This document shows, piece by piece, positions 15,906-24,613 of a stretch of DNA of 64,000 bases (positions within the stretch are counted from its first letter, which is position 1; every line of letters begins with the position of its first letter). The notes beneath the pieces were generated by a model. The model did not search any database and was not told the DNA's origin. It saw only the letters and a list, made by a program, of their open reading frames with translations. The stretch is from assembly GCF_001678665.1 (NCBI RefSeq), contig NZ_LZRP01000001.1, forward strand, positions 744,001 to 808,000, written 5' to 3'. This DNA comes from Erythrobacter sp. QSSC1-22B (GTDB lineage Bacteria; Pseudomonadota; Alphaproteobacteria; Sphingomonadales; Sphingomonadaceae). Position numbers and translations under genes: made by a program.

Positions 15906-18248
15906 CTAGATCCGGCCGGTAATCTGGATCCCGTAGAAGCGCGGTTCGGCGGGAATGAAGGTCGGCACGTTGAATGCGCCACCGGTATTGCCGGCGTCGA
16001 GAAGGTATTCCTCATCGGCAGCGTTGCGGATGAAAGCCGCGATTTCGAGGCGTTCGTCGGCAAAGCTCACCCCGGCACGGGCGTTCAGCAGCGTGACCGG
16101 TCCCTGCGAGATCAGAGGATCGTTGGGCACCTGAAAGAAGATGCGGCTGCGATAGGTAATCGACGGCGTCGCGAAGAAGCGCATCCCATTGCCAAGCGGC
16201 GCATCGATGGTGAAGCCCGCGGCGGCCTGCCATTCGGGCTGGAGCCGGAACCGTGCACCCGAGAATTGCGGGGCAAAATCATTGCCTTCGTCGATCCCGC
16301 CATCGATATAGCCGACATTGCCGAACAGGCTGAGCCAGTCGGTCGGATCGACGGCCAATTCCGCCTCGACCCCGAGATTGCTTGCGGTGCCGGCGCTCTC
16401 GGTCAACGAACTGCCGTCATCCTGCAACACGCTGACCTGAAAGCCGTCGTACTTCTGATAATAGACGCCGAGCGATCCCGAGACGATGCCAGAACCGAAC
16501 TTGAGACCACCTTCATAGTTCCAGACGGTTTCCTCGGGGACGACCTGCAGGTTCGGCACCACCACTCCGGCGACCCGCCGGGCGCTCAACTGGACGACGG
16601 GCGAACGCCGCCCCTTCGACACGGTCGCAAAGACGTTGAGATCGTCGTTGAGACGATAGAGGATGTTGAAACGGGGCAAGACCGCAGAGAAGCTGCCATC
16701 CGCGGTAAACAGCTCGCCTCGGGTGTCGATCTGGCCGGGGATCAGCGGCGCACCGGTGATAACCGAATTGGGGACATCGGTCATATAGCCCGACCGGCGT
16801 TCCTCGATCAGCAACCTTGCACCGGCGGTCAGTTCGAGCCGGTCGGTGGGGATCCAGGTCACATCGGCAAACACCGAATAGCTGTCGTTCTTGCCCTGGT
16901 TCTCGAAGGTCGAGGTGTAAGGAATGGCGGTTGCCGCGCCGCCGGTCACCAGACCCGTGACCACGCTCGCGGGCACGCTGCCATCGGGGCCGACGCAGGG
17001 GACACCCGCGATCAGCGGGTTGGGGGAGGCCACCGTGGTGAGGCACTGAAGGAAGGTGCCTTCTTCGGTCGAAAAGGGCACGTTCTGGAGATTGTCTTCG
17101 GTGAAGAAATTCCAGCCGAACGAGGCGCGCCACGCAGGATCGACATAGGAGAAGCGGCCTTCATGGCTGAACTGCCAGCCCTTGGCGATTTCCGCGAACT
17201 CGAGGAACGGTGCGGGGCCGCCATCGGCATCGAAGACCTCGGCGCTGTCGAATTCGCGGTATCCGTTCACCGTCGTGAAGGTCCAGCTGTCGGCGAAACC
17301 GTATTCGGCGGTGAGATTGAGATCGTAAATTTCCCGGTCGAGGCCGAGCTGGCTGTTGCCCAGCGCCGCTTCGGAATAGGGCGACCCGCCGAGGAAGGCA
17401 TCGCCGTAGAAATCGGGCGGGCCTGCAGGCGTCGGGAAAGTGCCCGAGATGAACGGCGTGCCGCCGTTGCGCTGGCGGTCGAAGGTGCCGATCAGATCGA
17501 CTGTCAGATCGCTGGTCGGAGCGTAGCGCAGCGAGGCGCGAACGCCGAGATTGTCCTGCGAGTAGAGCTCCTCTTCCTGATTGGGAGCAAGATTTTCGAC
17601 ATAGCCGTCGCGGGTGCGCCATTCGAATGCGACCCGGCCCGAAAGCACGTCGGAGCCGGCGTTGACATAGCCCGACAGCAGCGTCTGGTCGAAATTGCCG
17701 TAGCCACCGGTCAGTTCGGCGGAGAAACCTTCGCGCGGACGGGCGGAAACCAGGCTGATCGCGCCGACCGCAGAGGCGGTGCCGAACAGGGTCGCCTGCG
17801 GACCCTTGATCACTTCGACGCGATCAAGGTCGTAGATCGCCTGATACGAGCCGCGCGAACGCGAGATATCGACGCCGTTGTAATAGAGCGTGACGCGCGG
17901 CCCCTGCTGCGAAGACCCCGAATCCGAAGTGATCCCGCGAATGACGATGCCGGGGTTGTTGGCGCTCTGCTCCTGGATGTTGAGGCCGGGGATGTAGTTG
18001 GACAATTCGTCGAGATCGGTGACACCCAGTTCGCTGATGCGGTCGCCGCTGAGCGCCGAGATGGTGATCGGAACATCGACCGCGCGCTGCTCGATCTTTT
18101 GCGCGGTGACGATGATCTCGTTGCCGCGGACGGGTTCTTCCGCGCCCGGGACCTCGGGCTGGGCCGCAGCTTGCGCAAAGGCCGGCGCGAAGGGGACAAG
18201 CGCGGTGGTCGCGGCGAGCAGGGTGAGAGCGGAGCGTCTGGGAAGCAT
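15906..18248 (-). CDS. TonB-dependent outer-membrane receptor (second)
   Basis: Receptor of 780 residues. The signal peptide (MLPRRSALTLLAATTALVPF) ends at AFAQ. A TonB-box region EIIVTAQKIEQRAVDVPITI leads to a plug with RVEVIKGPQATLFGTASAVG and a barrel ending FYGIQITGRI. The ATG at 18248 begins the signal peptide; the frame is open to 18311 without support. It differs clearly from the receptor at 10272-12914, so the two are not recent duplicates. putP and the gamma-glutamyltransferase gene diverge from it, hinting at amino-acid or peptide-type nutrients, but the ligand is not evident. Confidence 0.92.
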   Translation of the reverse strand: MLPRRSALTLLAATTALVPFAPAFAQAAAQPEVPGAEEPVRGNEIIVTAQKIEQRAVDVPITISALSGDRISELGVTDLDELSNYIPGLNIQEQSANNPGIVIRGITSDSGSSQQGPRVTLYYNGVDISRSRGSYQAIYDLDRVEVIKGPQATLFGTASAVGAISLVSARPREGFSAELTGGYGNFDQTLLSGYVNAGSDVLSGRVAFEWRTRDGYVENLAPNQEEELYSQDNLGVRASLRYAPTSDLTVDLIGTFDRQRNGGTPFISGTFPTPAGPPDFYGDAFLGGSPYSEAALGNSQLGLDREIYDLNLTAEYGFADSWTFTTVNGYREFDSAEVFDADGGPAPFLEFAEIAKGWQFSHEGRFSYVDPAWRASFGWNFFTEDNLQNVPFSTEEGTFLQCLTTVASPNPLIAGVPCVGPDGSVPASVVTGLVTGGAATAIPYTSTFENQGKNDSYSVFADVTWIPTDRLELTAGARLLIEERRSGYMTDVPNSVITGAPLIPGQIDTRGELFTADGSFSAVLPRFNILYRLNDDLNVFATVSKGRRSPVVQLSARRVAGVVVPNLQVVPEETVWNYEGGLKFGSGIVSGSLGVYYQKYDGFQVSVLQDDGSSLTESAGTASNLGVEAELAVDPTDWLSLFGNVGYIDGGIDEGNDFAPQFSGARFRLQPEWQAAAGFTIDAPLGNGMRFFATPSITYRSRIFFQVPNDPLISQGPVTLLNARAGVSFADERLEIAAFIRNAADEEYLLDAGNTGGAFNVPTFIPAEPRFYGIQITGRI

Positions 18249-18586
18249 TATAAATGAGCCTTTTCGAAGGAGCGTTGCCGCGCCTCTGGGCCGCTCCGAT
18301 GACATGGCCACGACACTTATGTTGCGGTGCGGTGAAATAGGGGCGGGCCAGGAAATATCCCGCCGCGCCGGACCTTCCGGACGCTACGGCAGAGGGGTTT
18401 TTGCTGCGCTGCGGCGGCGATGAAAATTCTTCCGCTCACGATTTCGGGTGGGCCGGCATTGAGGCGGCATTGTAGCTGTCATCGCTCTGCTACCGCCACG
18501 GCTCCGGGAAAACGCCGCGCCTCTCGGAGTACGCCTTCGCGCAGTGCGAGTGGCAATTGTCCGCCGCCTTTGTTAATCGCCCGGTC
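18249..18586. other. 338-base divergent intergenic region (TonB receptor / putP)
   Basis: No coding signal is recognised here. It must hold the divergent promoters of the TonB receptor and putP. A small inverted repeat, CCGGA-CCT-TCCGG, lies near 18367-18381. No convincing -35/-10 pair, riboswitch fold or terminator was identified by eye. Confidence 0.5.
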
Positions 18587-20071
18587 ATGCAAACCGGAAC
18601 CCTGATCACCCTCGCCCTTTATTTCATCCTGATGATCGGGATCGGACTGTTCGCCTGGAAGCGTTCGACCGACACGAGCGAGGGCTATCTGCTCGCCGGG
18701 CGCAATCTGTCTCCGGGGGTGGCGGCGCTCTCTGCCGGGGCGTCCGATATGTCGGGCTGGCTGTTGCTTGGCCTGCCCGGCGCCCTGTTTACTGCCGGGC
18801 TGGTCGAGGCCTGGATCGGCATCGGTCTGTTTCTCGGTGCAGTAGCCAACTGGTACATCGTCGCGCCGCGGCTACGCCAGCAGACCGAGGAACTGGGCAA
18901 TGCGCTGACCATTCCGCAATTCCTTGCCAATCGCTTCCCCGACAAGGCGGTAATCCTGCGGGTGATCAGCGCGATCGTCATCGTCGCCTTCTTCACCGTC
19001 TATACGGCGGCCGGGCTGGTGGGCGGCGGCAAGCTGTTCGAGACCGCTTTCGCCGAATTGCTGCCCGCGATGGGCATGAGCGATTACATGCTGGGGATCT
19101 GGATCACCGCCGGAGTGGTCCTGGCCTACACCATGGTCGGCGGCTTTCTCGCGGTCAGCCTGACCGATTTCGTCCAGGGCTGCATCATGGTCGTCGCGCT
19201 GGTGCTGATGCCGCTGGTGGTGATGTTCGGCGATGGTGGCAGCGGCGGCGCTTCGCTCGCCGAGGTGCCGGTGGAAGGCTTCCTCAGCCTCACCGAAGGC
19301 CTGACGCTGCTGGGCTTCATCAGCGCGGTGACCTGGGGACTGGGCTATTTTGGCCAACCGCATATTATCGTGCGCTTCATGGCGGTGCGCAGCGTCGAGG
19401 AGGTCCCCGCCGCGCGCAATATCGGACTGATCTGGATGGCCGTGGCGCTGGCCGGATCGCTTGGCGTCGGGCTGGCGGGGCGTGCCTACGCCAACCGCAA
19501 CGGTCTGGTGATCGAGGACCCCGAGACGATCTTCATCGTCCTGTCCCAACTGCTGTTTCACCCGCTGGTGACAGGGTTCCTGCTCGCCGCGCTGCTCGCC
19601 GCGATCATGAGCACCATCAGCTCGCAATTGCTGGTCTCTTCCAGCTCGCTGACCGAGGATTTCTACCGCCTGTTCCTGCGCAAACACGCGGGCGAGCGCG
19701 AAGCGGTCAATGTTGGCCGGATCTGCGTCGCGCTGGTGGCGATTGCAGCCATCGTCATCGCCGCCGATCCCGAAAGCCAAGTGCTGGGACTGGTCGCCAA
19801 CGCCTGGGCCGGGTTCGGCGCGGCCTTCGGCCCGCTGATCCTGCTGGCGCTGACCTGGGACCGGATGACCGGCGCGGGCGCGGTGGCCGGGCTGGTGGTC
19901 GGTGCGGGTGTCGTCGCGCTGTGGATCGCGCTCGGCCTCAACGCCGACTTCATCGGCGGCCAGGGGCTCTACGAGATCGTCCCCGGCTTCATCGCCAGCG
20001 CGCTCGCAATCGTGCTTGTTAGCAAGGCGACGCAGCCGCAGGGTGCCGCCGAAGGTCTGGAGAGAGCATGA
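18587..20071 (+). CDS. putP: Sodium/proline symporter PutP
   Basis: Inner-membrane sodium:solute symporter (SSS family) of 494 residues with about 13 transmembrane helices. The start MQTGTLITLALYFILMIGIG, the GYLLAGRNLSP segment, the SAGASDMSGWLLLGLPG stretch and STISSQLLVSSSSLTEDFY are characteristic of PutP-type proline transporters. The last two contain the conserved Na+ and substrate residues. ATG 18587 is preferred to TTG 18557. Its TGA overlaps the gamma-glutamyltransferase ATG by four bases. Uptake of proline or another amino acid released in the periplasm would fit the neighbour. Confidence 0.93.
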   Translation: MQTGTLITLALYFILMIGIGLFAWKRSTDTSEGYLLAGRNLSPGVAALSAGASDMSGWLLLGLPGALFTAGLVEAWIGIGLFLGAVANWYIVAPRLRQQTEELGNALTIPQFLANRFPDKAVILRVISAIVIVAFFTVYTAAGLVGGGKLFETAFAELLPAMGMSDYMLGIWITAGVVLAYTMVGGFLAVSLTDFVQGCIMVVALVLMPLVVMFGDGGSGGASLAEVPVEGFLSLTEGLTLLGFISAVTWGLGYFGQPHIIVRFMAVRSVEEVPAARNIGLIWMAVALAGSLGVGLAGRAYANRNGLVIEDPETIFIVLSQLLFHPLVTGFLLAALLAAIMSTISSQLLVSSSSLTEDFYRLFLRKHAGEREAVNVGRICVALVAIAAIVIAADPESQVLGLVANAWAGFGAAFGPLILLALTWDRMTGAGAVAGLVVGAGVVALWIALGLNADFIGGQGLYEIVPGFIASALAIVLVSKATQPQGAAEGLERA

Positions 20072-21867
20072 TGAAAACACCGACGCTGCTGGCCGGCATC
20101 GCCGCCCTCGCCCTGACCGCCAGTGGCGGACAGGCGCAGGACACGCAGGGCGCCCGCCCGATCGAGCAACAGATCGGTGCGGGCGGCCGACCGGTCGGCG
20201 CGAACTGGTCGCGCAGCCCGGTGATTGCCGAACACGGCATGGCCGCGACCGCGCATCCATTGGCGACGCAGGTCGCGCTCGACATCCTCAAGGCGGGTGG
20301 CAGCGCGGTCGATGCGGCGATCGCCGCCAATGCCGCGCTGGGATTGATGGAGCCGACCGGCAACGGCATCGGCGGAGATCTGTTCGCGATCATCTACGAC
20401 CCCAAGACCGACCGGCTGTATGGCATCAACGGTTCGGGACGCTCGCCCATGGGGCAGACGCTCGATCAATTGCTCGCCAAGCTCGACGGGGCGGAGGCGC
20501 TGCCCCCGTTGGGGCCGCTGCCGGTCACCATTCCCGGCACCGTCGACGCCTGGTTCACCATGCACGAACGCTTCGGGAAGCTGGCGATGAGCGATGTGCT
20601 CGCCCCCACGGTGCGCTATGCCCGCGAAGGCCATCCAGTTGCGCCGGTGATCGCGATGTATCTGGAACGCAGCCTGCGCTCCTTCGAGGCGCGGCAGGAG
20701 ACCATGCCGTTCGATTTCGCCAATGCGCGCGCAACCTGGTTCGCCGATGGCACCGCACCCGATGCGGGCGAAATCTTTCGCAACCCCGATCTTGCCGCGA
20801 CGCTCGAGACCATCGGCCGCGACGGGCGCGATGCCTTTTATGAAGGCGCGCTGGCGCGGGTGATGGTCGATTACCTGCAGGCGCAGGGCTCGGCCTACAC
20901 GCTGGCGGATTTCGCCGCGCATGACAGCGAATGGGTCAATCCGGCCTGCGCGCTCTATCGCAACGGCTACGAATTGTGCGAGCTGCCGCCCAACAGCCAA
21001 GGTTTTGCGGCGTTGCAGATGGTCAACATCCTCAAGCATGTCGACCTCGCGCAATGGGAGCGCGGCAGCCCCGAGGTGATCCACTACATCACCGAGGCCA
21101 AGCGGCTCGCCTACGCCGATGTCGCGCGCTTCTACGCCGATCCCGACTTCGCCGCGCTCCCCGCCGAGCTGCTGACCGAGGAATACGGGCGCGAGCGGTT
21201 CGCGCTGATCGATCCGGCGCGCGCTACCCCCGAGTTCGGCCCCGGCGAACCCAAGCTCGAGGGCGAAGGCGACACGACCTACCTGACCGTGGCCGACAGC
21301 GACGGGATGATGGTCAGCCTGATCCAGTCCAATTACCGCGGCATGGGCGGCGGGCTTACCCCCGATGGGCTGGGCTTCATGTTCCAGGATCGCGGCGAAT
21401 TGTTCAGTCTCGATCCCGCGCACCCCAATGCCTATGAACCGGGCAAGCGCCCCTTCCAGACGATCATCCCCGCCTTCGTGAAGAAGGATGGCAAGCCATG
21501 GATGACGCTGGGGCTGATGGGCGGCGGGATGCAGCCGCAGGGCCATGTCCAGGTGCTGATCAACCTGGTCGATTACGGCATGAACCTGCAGGAAGCCGGC
21601 GATGCCGCGCGGATCAATCACGATGGCGGTCGCCAGCCCACCGAGGCACTGGCCGGACCTTCCGCCGATCCGCTCGGCACGCTGTTCGCCGAACCGGGCC
21701 TTCCCGCCGCCACCATCGAGCGGCTGCGCGCGATGGGCCACAGGATCGAAGTGGTAGATAATGGCATAATGTTCGGCGGCTATCAGGCGATCGTGCGCGA
21801 TCCCGAAACCGGCGTCCTCACCGGCGCAACCGAAATGCGCAAGGACGGGCAGGCGAGCGGTTACTGA
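20068..21867 (+). CDS. ggt: Gamma-glutamyltransferase, periplasmic
   Basis: N-terminal nucleophile hydrolase that cleaves gamma-glutamyl bonds such as glutathione. The 599-residue precursor has a signal peptide ending near GGQAQ and a large-subunit region with AATAHPLATQVALDILKAGG and SAVDAAIAANAALGLMEP. The maturation point is the Thr before TYLTVADSDG, where autoprocessing gives the catalytic Thr. NYRGMGGGLTPDGLGFMFQDRG and GLMGGGMQPQGHVQVL are small-subunit features. The ATG overlaps the putP stop and follows GGAGAG. Coupling to putP suggests that amino acids freed in the periplasm are re-imported. Confidence 0.94.
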   Translation: MMKTPTLLAGIAALALTASGGQAQDTQGARPIEQQIGAGGRPVGANWSRSPVIAEHGMAATAHPLATQVALDILKAGGSAVDAAIAANAALGLMEPTGNGIGGDLFAIIYDPKTDRLYGINGSGRSPMGQTLDQLLAKLDGAEALPPLGPLPVTIPGTVDAWFTMHERFGKLAMSDVLAPTVRYAREGHPVAPVIAMYLERSLRSFEARQETMPFDFANARATWFADGTAPDAGEIFRNPDLAATLETIGRDGRDAFYEGALARVMVDYLQAQGSAYTLADFAAHDSEWVNPACALYRNGYELCELPPNSQGFAALQMVNILKHVDLAQWERGSPEVIHYITEAKRLAYADVARFYADPDFAALPAELLTEEYGRERFALIDPARATPEFGPGEPKLEGEGDTTYLTVADSDGMMVSLIQSNYRGMGGGLTPDGLGFMFQDRGELFSLDPAHPNAYEPGKRPFQTIIPAFVKKDGKPWMTLGLMGGGMQPQGHVQVLINLVDYGMNLQEAGDAARINHDGGRQPTEALAGPSADPLGTLFAEPGLPAATIERLRAMGHRIEVVDNGIMFGGYQAIVRDPETGVLTGATEMRKDGQASGY

Positions 21868-21878
21868 GGAGCGAAGCG

Positions 21879-22253
21879 ATGGCCAAGGTGACCGGACTGG
21901 GCGGGGTCTTCTACGTGGTGAAGGATCCGGAGGCGACCCGGCGCTGGTATCGCGAAGTGCTCGGGCTCGATGGCGAATACGGGCCGCAGCTGATGTGGTC
22001 CGAAGAAACCAAGGATCAGCCCTATTCGCTCGTCAGCCATTTCAAGGATGACGACTATATCAAGCCGGGCATCGGCGGCTTCATGATCAATCTGCGCGTC
22101 GACGATTGCGATGGCATGGTCGCGCAGCTTGAGGCCAAAGGCGTCGAAGTGCTCGGCAGCACCGACGAGGGTTATGGCAAGTTCGCCTGGCTGCTCGATC
22201 CCGATGGCGTCAAGATCGAATTGTGGGAGCAATGCGCGGTTCCGGACGCCTAA
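21879..22253 (+). CDS. VOC (glyoxalase/bleomycin-resistance fold) protein
   Basis: The 124-residue product is a single VOC domain. It has FYVVKDPEATRRWYREVLGL at the start, a middle segment NLRVDDCDGMVAQLEAKGVEV, and the C-terminal metal-ligand strand KFAWLLDPDGVKIELWE with the conserved Glu. It is 11 bases downstream of ggt with GAGGAG before its ATG, so it is probably in the same transcript. Proteins of this size are mostly dimeric metalloenzymes or binding proteins. Glutathione-related chemistry is possible given ggt, but unproven. Confidence 0.9.
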   Translation: MAKVTGLGGVFYVVKDPEATRRWYREVLGLDGEYGPQLMWSEETKDQPYSLVSHFKDDDYIKPGIGGFMINLRVDDCDGMVAQLEAKGVEVLGSTDEGYGKFAWLLDPDGVKIELWEQCAVPDA

Positions 22254-22314
22254 AGGGCACCCGAACCGGTTTGCCTTAGGGCACCGTTAAGCATGACCGC
22301 GCTAGGGAGCGGGC

Positions 22315-22980
22315 ATGCGGCTATTCTTCTGGTTCTTCGCGATGATCGCTCTTGGCGGCTGTTCTGCAGTCCCGCAATCGCGCGAACCCGACCGGCCCGG
22401 AGCGCGCACTCCGGCGAGCACTGCGGTGACGATCGGGCCCGAGGGCGCGCAATGCCTCACCGAACTGTCGCGTACCGGATCGCTCTATTCTCCCCTGCCC
22501 GATCGCTACGACGGTGCCGGCTGCCAGGTTTCGAACAGTGTGAGGCTCGACCGGCTGCGCGGCGACAATGCCGAATTCATGCTGTCCAACCTCGGTCCGG
22601 TAGCCTGTCCGCTGGCGAGCGCGTTTGCCGGTTGGGCCCGCTTCGGTGTCGATCGTGCCGCGCGCCAGCTCCTTGGTAGCCCGCTCGTGAAGATCGAGAC
22701 GATGGGCAGCTATTCCTGCCGCAATGTTGCGGGGACGGGTCGCCTTTCCGCCCACGCCCGTGCGGAAGCGATCGATATCGGCGCCTTCGTGCTGGCCGAC
22801 GGCAGGCGGATCAGCGTGATCGATGGCTGGTCGTCTCGCGATCGTGACGAGGGGGCGTTTCTGCGAATCGTCCATGAGAGCGCCTGCAAGCGGTTCGGAA
22901 CGGTGCTGGGCCCCGACTACAACGCCGCGCATCGCGACCATCTGCATGTCGAACTGGGAAGCGGCAGCTTCTGCCGCTGA
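22315..22980 (+). CDS. Extensin-like lipoprotein (M15-type peptidase fold)
   Basis: Envelope lipoprotein of 221 residues with lipobox LGGC (Cys 16). The C-terminal domain is of the bacterial extensin-like type: MGSYSCRNVAG, RLSAHARAEAIDIGAF and HRDHLHVELG. This arrangement of His and Asp residues (SxHxxAxAID and HxDHxH) matches zinc D-Ala-D-Ala carboxypeptidase-like folds. A role in peptidoglycan trimming is therefore plausible. It stands 61 bases after the VOC gene and is convergent with anbu. Confidence 0.88.
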   Translation: MRLFFWFFAMIALGGCSAVPQSREPDRPGARTPASTAVTIGPEGAQCLTELSRTGSLYSPLPDRYDGAGCQVSNSVRLDRLRGDNAEFMLSNLGPVACPLASAFAGWARFGVDRAARQLLGSPLVKIETMGSYSCRNVAGTGRLSAHARAEAIDIGAFVLADGRRISVIDGWSSRDRDEGAFLRIVHESACKRFGTVLGPDYNAAHRDHLHVELGSGSFCR

Positions 22981-22996
22981 CCGCAATCAAGACGGA

Positions 22997-23752
22997 CTAG
23001 TCGTCTTCGTGATCGCTGAAGAAGCTGTAATCGGGCAGCGAATGAAACGCGGTCCGCAGCGCATCGCCCCAGTTCGATGAAATCGCCTGAAAATAGGGAT
23101 CGTCATGCGCGATGCGGCGCTCGTGGGTCACTTCGAACTGGTCGCGTTCGATCACCATCAGATCGAGCGGCAGACCGACCGAAAGGTTGGCCTTGAGCGT
23201 GGAATCGAACGACACCGTCAACAGCTTGACCGCATCCTCCATACTCATCGAACGATCATAGGCGCGCAGGATAATCGGGCGGCCGTATTTGGTTTCGCCG
23301 ATCTGGAAGAAGGGGGTGTCGGCGCTGGCCTCGATGAAATTGCCCTCGGGATAGACCATGAACAATCGCGGCTCCATCCCGGCGATCTGGCCGGCGACGA
23401 TGATCGAAGCGGTGAAGCGGCCCTTGCCGCGCTCGCCATTGGTGCGCTGGCGCTCGGCGATGGTGTTGCGCACCAGCTTGCCGATCTCGCTGGCGACCTG
23501 AAACATGGTCGGGGATTGCAGCAGCACATTGTCGCGCTGGTCGGGCTCCTTGGTGCGCTCTTCGAGCTGGCTGACAACCGCCTGGGTGGTGGCGAGATTG
23601 CCCGCGGTCATGACCGTGATGATCCGGTCGCCCGGAACTTGCCAGTGGAACATCTTGCGAAACACGGAAATATTGTCGACCCCCGAATTGGTGCGGGTGT
23701 CGCTCATCAGGACGAGACCCTTCTCGACGATCATTCCCACGCAATATGTCAT
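22997..23752 (-). CDS. anbu: Anbu, bacterial proteasome-like protease
   Basis: Ntn-hydrolase of the Anbu (ancestral beta subunit) family, distinct from HslV and the 20S proteasome. The 251-residue product starts MTYCVGMIVEKGLVLMSDTR, with the nucleophile Thr expected directly after Met and the conserved SDTRTN Asp. It also has the proteasome-like GRPIILRAYDRSMSMEDAVKLL and SVGLPLDL stretches. In structural work Anbu forms open helical assemblies, and its substrate is unknown. GGGAGAA precedes the ATG at 23752. It is the last gene of a four-gene cluster with transglutaminase-like, alpha-E and ATP-grasp genes, the hallmark Anbu neighbourhood. Confidence 0.93.
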   Translation of the reverse strand: MTYCVGMIVEKGLVLMSDTRTNSGVDNISVFRKMFHWQVPGDRIITVMTAGNLATTQAVVSQLEERTKEPDQRDNVLLQSPTMFQVASEIGKLVRNTIAERQRTNGERGKGRFTASIIVAGQIAGMEPRLFMVYPEGNFIEASADTPFFQIGETKYGRPIILRAYDRSMSMEDAVKLLTVSFDSTLKANLSVGLPLDLMVIERDQFEVTHERRIAHDDPYFQAISSNWGDALRTAFHSLPDYSFFSDHEDD

Positions 23753-23766
23753 GCATTCTCCCTGTA

Positions 23767-23820
23767 GTTGAACCCGGCGATATCGTTAAACCTGGCGCTA
23801 TTGTTGAACCTGGCGCTGGG
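23767..23820. repeat. Three 18-bp tandem repeats at the 3' end of the transglutaminase gene
   Basis: Units at 23767-23784, 23785-23802 and 23803-23820 share the plus-strand pattern GTTGAACC(C/T)GGCG(A/C)T with a few substitutions. The innermost unit encodes the last residues of the transglutaminase. The stop codon falls in the second unit, and the outer units fill the gap before anbu. Unit length is a multiple of three, so contraction or expansion would shift the gap without changing frame. Confidence 0.8.
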
Positions 23821-24613
23821 CCACCGCGACCTCGACCTGCAGTTCCTGCGAGGCGTTGCCAAAGGTGATGCCGGTGATCGGCGCGGCATCGCGGTAATCG
23901 CGCCCGGTGGCAACCCGGACATAGCGCTGGTCGGGGCTGATACCGTTGGAAATATCGAAGCCGACCCAGCCCAGACCCTCGACGAAAGCTTCGGCCCAAG
24001 CATGGGTGGCATCCTGATCGACGCGGTCGTCCATCATCAGATAGCCGCTGACGTAGCGTGCGGGGATATCCAGAGCGCGGGCGGCGCCGATGAAAATCTG
24101 TGAATGGTCCTGGCACACGCCATGACCTTCGCAGAGCGATTGTTCGGCGGGCGTGTTCACATCGGTGGTGCCGATCTCGTAACTCACCGCATCGATGATC
24201 TGCGCCGATAGGGTGTGGAGCATGTCGAGCGGTTGCTGCTCTTCCGCGCGGACGCTCTCGACCAATGCCTTCATCTTGGGGCCGGGCTTGGTTCGCGGGG
24301 TCTGGCCGCGGAAGCTCCACAGCGGCAGATGGCCGGCGTGATGACCGATCACCCCGGCATGGTCCGAGGTATCTACTTCGCCGCTGCAGGTCACCGTGAC
24401 CTCGCGCGCGCCGCCGTCCACTGCAACCAGCGTCACCCGGTTGTGATGCTGGTCGTCATAGGTCAGTTCCTCGTGGGCATTTTCGAATTCCATGCTCCAG
24501 TTGAGGATTTCCTGCCCCTGCGTGGCCTTGGGCGTGAGCCGCAGCCGCTGCAGCGCATGGACGACCGGTTCGGAGAAACGGTAACGGGTGGTGTGACGGA
24601 TATCGAGACGCAT
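23798..24613 (-). CDS. Transglutaminase-like cysteine protease of the Anbu cluster
   Basis: The 271-residue product begins MRLDIRHTTRYRFSEPV, the typical N-terminal beta domain of bacterial transglutaminase-like proteins. The catalytic core follows: Cys in GHGVCQDHSQIFIGAARAL, His in DATHAWAEAFVEGLGW and Asp in FDISNG. Such enzymes cleave or transfer isopeptide or amide bonds. The ATG at 24613 shares its A with the alpha-E stop (TGATG), so translation is coupled. A much longer open frame upstream is a shadow of the alpha-E gene. Its partners suggest action on a peptide made by the ATP-grasp protein. Confidence 0.92.
   Translation of the reverse strand: MRLDIRHTTRYRFSEPVVHALQRLRLTPKATQGQEILNWSMEFENAHEELTYDDQHHNRVTLVAVDGGAREVTVTCSGEVDTSDHAGVIGHHAGHLPLWSFRGQTPRTKPGPKMKALVESVRAEEQQPLDMLHTLSAQIIDAVSYEIGTTDVNTPAEQSLCEGHGVCQDHSQIFIGAARALDIPARYVSGYLMMDDRVDQDATHAWAEAFVEGLGWVGFDISNGISPDQRYVRVATGRDYRDAAPITGITFGNASQELQVEVAVAQRQVQQ

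Noticed and set aside
15846-18257. 803-codon open frame on the plus strand antisense to the second TonB receptor
   Set aside because: High-GC shadow frame: low-complexity Arg/Gly/Ala composition, no domain motif, and completely opposite to a receptor with signal peptide, plug and barrel.
18249-18586. Possible cobalamin or other riboswitch upstream of the TonB receptor
   Set aside because: No B12-box-like sequence or conserved riboswitch core was recognised in the 338-base gap.
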